From Paracyclopina nana (lineage: Eukaryota; Arthropoda; Copepoda; Cyclopoida; Cyclopettidae): a stretch of 64,000 nt of DNA. This document shows positions 58,544-64,000 of this stretch, in pieces (position 1 is the first letter of the stretch; the number at the start of each line of letters is the position of its first letter). A model generated the notes under the pieces. It was not told the DNA's origin and did not search any database. It saw only the letters and a list, made by a program, of their open reading frames with translations. The stretch covers positions 3,038,001-3,102,000 of the forward strand of contig JAGUCH010000003.1 in NCBI GenBank assembly GCA_019096065.1. The letters are read 5' to 3'. The position numbers and the translations under genes are program-made.

Positions 58544-58948
58544 CTCGATATTCGAAATTTTGACCAACTGCAATTTGGCGAACAATTATATTAAGAATTG
58601 CACAAAATTTAATATTATTTTACGGCTACAAAATTTACTCCTTGTACTTTACTTACCAAGTCAATGTCAAGTAGTCACAAGTCGTGAAGGTTGACCTTGA
58701 AAAACTTGTTATAATGCGCACTTCCGTTGATTTCTTACTACTTGACAGCTACTTGAAATGGCCTTGACAAGTCAATGTTTACATAGAACGCCTTTAGTGC
58801 GTAACTGAGGCTGAGACTTCAAACGCACTAACCTACTAATCTTCTCAATTTTTCATTAGTTAATTATAGTGTTCAGCAGTAATTATCACTCAGTTTAGCT
58901 GTTTCCTGTAAACATTTCTCAGAATCTATCGACGCAAAAGCGTACGCC
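58544..58948. promoter_or_regulatory. Shared bidirectional promoter region
   Basis: 405 bp between two divergent starts. It contains repeated CAAGTCA/TGACTTG-like motifs between 58660 and 58790, including an inverted pair GTCAAGTAGT and ACTACTTGAC. A splice acceptor-like TTTGGCGAACAA... region precedes the leftward ATG, so part may be 5' UTR. The motif cluster could be a transposase or host factor binding array. Confidence 0.4.
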
Positions 58949-61812
58949 ATGCCGAAAGCTAAAGAAAAAACGAGGGGATCATGGAAAGACAAGTGTCTGA
59001 AGAAAGCCCGTGACTGGAAACCTGTCAGTCGTAGGAGGACGGCTCGTATGTTGAAAAGAATCAACAATACCTTGAGCGTTTTAAAACAGTCGGTTAACAC
59101 GGAGGTGCAAGTTCTCACGAACATCAACAACATTCGGACCCGTAGAAGGTGAAATCTTTACATTCCAAGTTCTCATAGTGTAGTACTAACTTATTCTTTT
59201 CATCAATTTGCAGTACTGAAGGCCTTGACGAAGTGCCTGAGCGCATCAAGAAGCTGCACGAGCAAGAGAATGAGCTCTTGGAATGTCGACGCGAGATCAG
59301 CGAAGCTCTTAAAAATGAGTTCAATTCAGACATTGAGAGTGATGGCTCCGATGTCGTCGTCGTGAAGCAGCATTTGGTTCTTCCGCGTAAAGCTACTGTA
59401 AGTGACGTCATGCGCATCCCGTCCACCAGCTCTACAGCTTCGATTTTGGAGACAGAGTCCAACTTGACTCTTCGCAATGCCTTGCAAGAAGAAGTCGACC
59501 TTTTGAACAGGGCTGACGTGTCCACTGAGTCTGTCACTCCTGACCTAGAGAATGAGCAAATGTTTGACCCGTACCGGACTGATATTGCCCATATCAAGGC
59601 GAGAATTAGGGACAACGACCTTCCTTCAAGTGGCGAGGAGGCTGATTTTGTAGGGGCCAACAATGAGTCTCGGGATGAGTTTGCTGACGACGAGTTTGTG
59701 TACTTGGCCATTCAAGGAGTAGTGTCAGACGAGGAGAGATTGTTCGACAGCAATATTGATGGATTGAACGGTGCCAATTCCCAAGAGGATTTCAATCTCT
59801 TGCCTCTGGATGCCAATGGCGATGTGTTGACTGGCGATGAGCTCATTGAGGCATTCGTCGACATCAATTTGGATCCGGACATTGATGAGTTTGCAATTGG
59901 AATGCCAGAGGAAGCTGTCAATGTTGATGTACAGAGCTCGTCTAGTCAAAGAGGCCGACTGAACAACGAGTATTTCAAAGAGATGGCTCGAAAGGAGATG
60001 CGATGTGAAACTCAAGATGATAAGAATCGGCTGTTTTTTGAGCTGTTTGATGCCGTTTCAGTCGATGGTTACATGACCAAGAGAGCCACCAAGAACATGT
60101 TTAATCTGTTTCGAGCGTTCATGGAGAATCGACACATGACCTGCTACGAGACATGCAAGAAAAGGTATTGCCTTGAGAGTCCACCGATTACGATGTGTTT
60201 CGAATTTCAAAATATTGAAACGGGCGAAATTACGAAAATCACGTCCGAAACTTTTCCGCGCAAGCATTTTCCTCGAGATAAATGGATCAAAGTCAGCGAG
60301 TACGCCACTGTTGACATCATGGATGTTTGGAACTATGCCAAGGAATGTCACTGCGACCAGCACAACTATGTGCAAAGTCGACAACTTGTGCTTTTCATGG
60401 ATGGACTTCCCATGTCAAAGTCTGGTGATGCCCAACTTAATGCTATATGCGTGCGCATTCCGCCTTGCCGCAGTGGCTACGTGCTTGGCATGCACATCTA
60501 CCGGAAGGAATCAGGCTTGACACCTAATGCAATTATGCACTCGATCTTGAGAGACTTTCGTTACTACAAGTTCCGATTGCGTCAAATGATTGGTGATGCA
60601 CCTATTCGTAGCAAATTGCGAGGCCTCAAATTGCACAGTGGCTCCTTCAGCTGCGAGTTCTGCTTTGCAAAAGGATTTAGAGTCGACCGCCGCCAAGTCT
60701 TCCCTGCTGTCACTTTTGATGAAGAGAAAAGGACGAGCTTTTGGTATTATGACACTGCCACACAAATCGAGCAAAGAGGAATTGGCGACTTCACAGCAGA
60801 TGAACTGAAGGGAATGACTGGTGCCACGCCTCTGTCTCTCACGCACGAGTTTGAACAGATGAAGCAGTTCCTTTTGGAGCCTATGCACAACTTCTCTGGC
60901 TGCATCAAGCAATTTATCAGGCTCATGCTCAAGTTGCCGAAGACTAAGCAATTGCACTTCACTGCTCGTCAACAGAAGATTTTGAAGAAGTTTGATAAGC
61001 GTTGGCAGGACATCATCCTCCCTAGGGAATTCAACCGACGATCTCGATCTCTGTCCGGCTGTTTTGTCTTCTTTAAAAGCCAAGAGTTAATCTCTCTCGC
61101 AGTAGCTGCTCCTTTTGCTTTTGCTGAGTCCTTTGACGACGAATTGGACCAGCCTGCCAGAGCCTGCTGGCTGACGTTTGCCATGATCTTGCGATCTGTT
61201 TGCATGGATGACCATGGCTTGTGGCTCAATGATGTCACAAATCACTTGGAGATGTTCTCAAAGAAGGCCTACCAGATGTTTGAGGACACGTTCGGCTTGG
61301 TCAACTGTGGATGGAACATCCACAATTTCTTTTCCCATGCTTACTTCGTCAGATTGATCTCTCGATATCCTGCTTTGAGTGCCCTCGGGTTTGAATCGGA
61401 TTTCAACATCTTCAAAAAGTGGATGCAAGCCAACACTCCCAGCATGGGGAAGCAGATTATTGAGAAGGTGTTCATGAGGAATTCAATGAGTCATGACTGC
61501 CAAAACATCGTCAGGTTCAGTCCATTCGAAGCTACAAGATTTTGCGACAACTTGTGCTACACAAGAAACATGGAGTTCTATGAAATTGTCGAGATTCAAA
61601 ACTCTTGGTATGTCTGCAAAAAGATCAAGACTCGCAAGTTCAAGTCTGGAGATGTGCCCACAATCGACTGGTATGTCAATGGGATCATGCTTTACCTAGG
61701 CTATGCCGATGAGGAAGAGACTTGCAATGTCGATAAACGCGATGTCACTGGCAAGGCCATCATTGATGGCAGGTACATCGTCTCAATCCCTTTTGATGCG
61801 CTCTTCATCTGA
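58949..61812 (+). CDS. TNP2/CACTA (EnSpm)-like transposase-domain protein, intact
   Basis: Exons 58949-59148 and 59214-61812 (intron 65 bp, acceptor ATTTGCAG) give 932 residues with no stop. The short first exon is basic (MPKAKEKTRGSWKDKCLKKA, RRRTARMLKR), perhaps a nuclear signal or DNA-binding head. Residues 100-260 are acidic. The TNP2-type core follows: LFMDGLPMSKSG (D about 463), a domain common to plant Tnp2/TnpD and animal transposase-domain proteins; MIGDAPIRSKLRGLKLH (D about 528) followed by the zinc-knuckle-like SCEFC; then LEPMHNFSGCIKQFIRLML, matching the MHNxxLGV region. Both aspartates of a DDE-type core are kept, so it could be active. I did not find CAC-ending terminal repeats or a target duplication. 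It may be a live element, a recent remnant or a host-domesticated gene. Confidence 0.82.
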
Positions 61813-62547
61813 GCCTGCAATTGCTGTACCTCTACTTGCCGATGTGCTAAATTATTTGTGATTATAAATGTGATTCGGGCCCTCTATCTAACCTAATATG
61901 TAGTAGGCGCCCCTTTTCTGACCACTAAGGTAAAAAAGTCAAATGATTGTATCATTACATGTTTCCGGTAATAAAAGTAGAGATCTATGTGTAAATCTAC
62001 CTGCTAATTAGAGTGATTGTTACCATACCTGGCCGGCCCATAGCATAGGTGCATTTCTAATCTTATTAATGTAGCGGCAATCTTTTCATTAATTGTTTGA
62101 TCTTTGCCGCGCCAGTCTCTACGCACTAATTAGTCTTGACGCTCCATTTCATGGAAATGTAATATATTTCACAAATAAGCGAGGCTAAAGAGTTATTCTT
62201 ACGATTCAAGACATTTAAGTATGATATTTCATAATACACCTTGATTTCAATACTTCTTCCAATATTTAAGTCAAGGTCAATGTTAGAATTCCTGTCGAAA
62301 CAGTAGCTTCTCATGAGCACTTGTGGAAAACAGCAATCTGCAAGAAAAAAGTCCATTACAGCTACTAAATATTGAACAAAATCTTCTAATTGATCTCTAA
62401 AGGCTAAACTGGAGCTGTCGAGTAGATGGTGACGTCACTTAATTGAAATATTAGCATTCAGTCGAGACTAGCTACTTGTAGTCTATAGTTTCTTGACATA
62501 AATCTAAAATAACTTCCAAGCCGAAACCAAGGAGTTTCCTTTGGAGA
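61813..62547. other. Intergenic region, transposase 3' flank
   Basis: AT-rich. Local inverted pair GCGGCAA / TTGCCGC at about 62073-62110. I searched by eye for an end complementary to the far side of the unknown gene and saw only a 10-bp match (CTAATTAGTC near 62126 and 54208), too short to call. An open frame at 62126-62356 is unsupported. Confidence 0.45.
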
Positions 62548-63556
62548 TCAAGTTTCAGAAATGCACGATTTTTGTTTGTGGGGTTGCTGTATCCATTTTT
62601 TGTATCTTGTTACGCTCGTAAATAATGAGTAAACTGGCTGCGTGTTATTCAATGAGCACGTTATGTTGATTTCACCGCCATATGCAAAATTCCCATGTAA
62701 AATACCAACCAGTTTGGGGTTTCTCCCTATTGTGACTAGTGGACCCCCTGAGTCACCCTAGAAAAACAATTAACAATAAACATAAGTAACTCCATGCAAA
62801 AGCTGCAGTACCAAGCATGTTACGGCAAATTTAGAGTAGCCACAAAATAGCTTATTCGAGCCATTGACTCCTGTTAAATTGGAGAAACAAGCTTTTTCTG
62901 AGATAGCTTCAAATATTTGGCTTCGCAAAACATCACCGCGGTGATATTCAGTAACATAGCCCCACCCATAGAAATCATACAATTCTCCTGGTGTCATTAT
63001 CTTGAATTGTGTCATGGGCATGACATTTTGGTCAAATTTCAAGGTCTCGAGTAACACCAAAATTGCCAAATCATTCAAGCCATCCACAAACAAATTAGGC
63101 GAGGATGGGTTATATTCAGGATGATAGAAAGCTCTTTTGATAGGGTACGGACCATATTCTCCATGAGGGCCAACGCAAACCTAGGCAGGTTAGGAAATCG
63201 TACAAATGTGCCACTTGTTCAGCATAGTAAATCCAAATTACCCTCATATATTTATGGCACCAATAATCTATAGCATCCCCTCTGTACATAATGCAATGTC
63301 CTGCGGTGATGATGTGCTTTTTTGTCAGAATCACACCTGAGCAAGATGGAACTAATTTTTCATTTTTTTTGTACGTTCCTAAGAAGGCCACATATGGAGC
63401 TTCGTCTTCATAAAAAAGAAATTAAGCTTACATGCATAAATTAATGTTAATTTTTTGGCTTGCATTACTCGTTGTTATCCTCCTGCCGCCCGCCATTCTA
63501 GGCGTTTGACATTTTATGCAACTGATAATGTTAATAAGCATAATTACTTTCAGCAT
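62548..63556 (-). CDS. Secreted S1 (chymotrypsin-fold) serine protease
   Basis: Exons 63556-63469, 63405-63242, 63180-62812 and 62757-62548 give 276 residues. Signal peptide MLKVIMLINIISCIKC, then a short activation segment (GGRRITTNEAPYVAFLG) and the catalytic domain. The triad is complete: His in IITAGHC, Asp in LNDLAILVL, Ser in GDSGGPLV. The residue six before the active-site Ser is Val, not the Asp of trypsin (FAVTCLGDSGG), so specificity is unlikely to be tryptic and may be elastase- or chymotrypsin-like. Disulphide partners are visible around the His and Ser loops. No clip or other accessory domain precedes it. The junction Arg-Ile in GGRRIT, where a classic Arg|Ile-Val-Gly-Gly would be expected, is unusual, so zymogen activation may differ. 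Short C-terminus ends in KSCISET. Confidence 0.88.
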
Positions 63557-63756
63557 GATTTATGGCATATTCTTTATGCGCATCAAAGCAGCTTCAGCAC
63601 CTCACATATTAGGCTCCTTTAAAGACACTATGATTGTGATGGATAGCAAAGTAAAATATAGTTTCTTATTTTTTTCGTAGGAGCAACAATTTCTCATATT
63701 TTTACTGTTTATTACAAGGTATGGACATTATCAGGTTATGTTAAAAAAGGCCCTGT

Positions 63757-63971
63757 TTATGAGTACAACGTAGCGATTCGCTTCAACCTACGATTAATGC
63801 TTGCGAAGAAGATACCCCTTTGGTCCTCTTCAAAAGTTGCCTCCACGGAATCCAGCTTTCGGAACAAGATTTCGTTGTACACCGTTCTGGTGTCCTTCTT
63901 CAGCTTCTCCACGCTTTCTTCTGAAGACAAAACCAGATCCGACTTTCGCATTTTCACAATAGGATCCAATT
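63757..63971 (-). CDS. Last exon of a gene extending beyond the right edge
   Basis: A 215-bp open stretch beginning just after a splice-acceptor-like TTTTAAATTCTAG (at 63972) and ending with TAA at 63757-63759. Reading in the phase set by that acceptor gives about 71 residues rich in charged helix formers (SEESVEKLKKDTRTVYNE, FEEDQRGIFFASINRR). I do not recognise the family. The frame has no ATG near the acceptor, so upstream exons would lie outside the window. It could also be a chance frame. Confidence 0.4.
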
Positions 63972-64000
63972 CTAGAATTTAAAATCAATTTGGGTGCAAA

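Noticed and set aside
54190-62135. Terminal inverted repeat for the transposase pair at CTAATTAGTC
   Set aside because: Only 10 bp match, partly palindromic and in AT-rich DNA; not enough to define element ends.
1-64000. tRNA, rRNA or CRISPR loci
   Set aside because: I looked for tRNA B-box-like GGTTCGAAT motifs and regularly spaced direct repeats with unique spacers and found none.

Overview
The window looks like a piece of a compact arthropod nuclear genome, most likely a hexapod. Genes are close together on both strands, introns are mostly 50-110 bp with GT-AG ends, intergenic DNA is AT-rich, and the protein set is animal: Jun, SMG5, MED8, POC1, ARP6, V-ATPase subunit G, SAAL1, CCDC50, epsin, a TPD52 family protein, serinc, an insect-style C-type lectin and a secreted S1 protease. 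The species cannot be fixed from the sequence alone. All gene models below were built by hand by joining open frames at splice sites whose phases agree.

Layout. 0.5-2.3 kb: spliceosomal cyclophilin PPIH (+) and intronless Jun (-). 2.8-7.8 kb: a six-exon P-element/THAP9-like transposase gene with one in-frame stop, followed by a 2 kb array of a 71-bp minisatellite (8.1-10.15 kb). 11.1-13.6 kb: a 12-finger C2H2 protein. 13.8-15.5 kb: serinc (-). 16.2-18.9 kb: the NMD factor SMG5 (+) with an overlapping upstream ORF. 19.1-23.2 kb: a short unknown protein, MED8 and NUDT18 (all -). 23.2-27.65 kb: a 4.5 kb stretch with no recognisable gene.

27.6-37.3 kb is dense: POC1 (+) and ARP6 (-) end 19 nt apart, V-ATPase G (+) meets SAAL1 (-), and SAAL1 starts only 8 nt after the stop of a zinc-finger gene that itself follows a two-RRM ELAV/Sxl-like gene. 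This is an operon-like run on the minus strand. A 728-bp MITE flanked by TTAA sits in an intron of that zinc-finger gene. 38.8-40.7 kb: epsin. 42.4-42.8 kb: a probable small secreted protein. 44.4-45.1 kb: TPD52 family with a GC-AG intron. 45.6-50.1 kb: a 1304-residue C2H2 giant with an internal duplication.

50.1-51.9 kb holds a palindromic element built on a repeated 17-bp motif. 51.9-52.8 kb: a C-type lectin with a very histidine-rich linker. 54.5-61.8 kb is the most unusual part: an 11-exon unknown coiled-coil protein gene (-) arranged head to head with an intact 932-residue TNP2/CACTA-like transposase gene (+), possibly a two-gene DNA transposon or a domesticated pair. The window closes with a complete secreted serine protease (-) and the last exon of a gene running off the right edge. 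Several genes act in RNA biology (PPIH in splicing, SMG5 in NMD, the RRM protein), ubiquitin and endocytic handling (epsin, CCDC50) or transcription (Jun, MED8, ARP6, zinc fingers), but nothing suggests they form one pathway.
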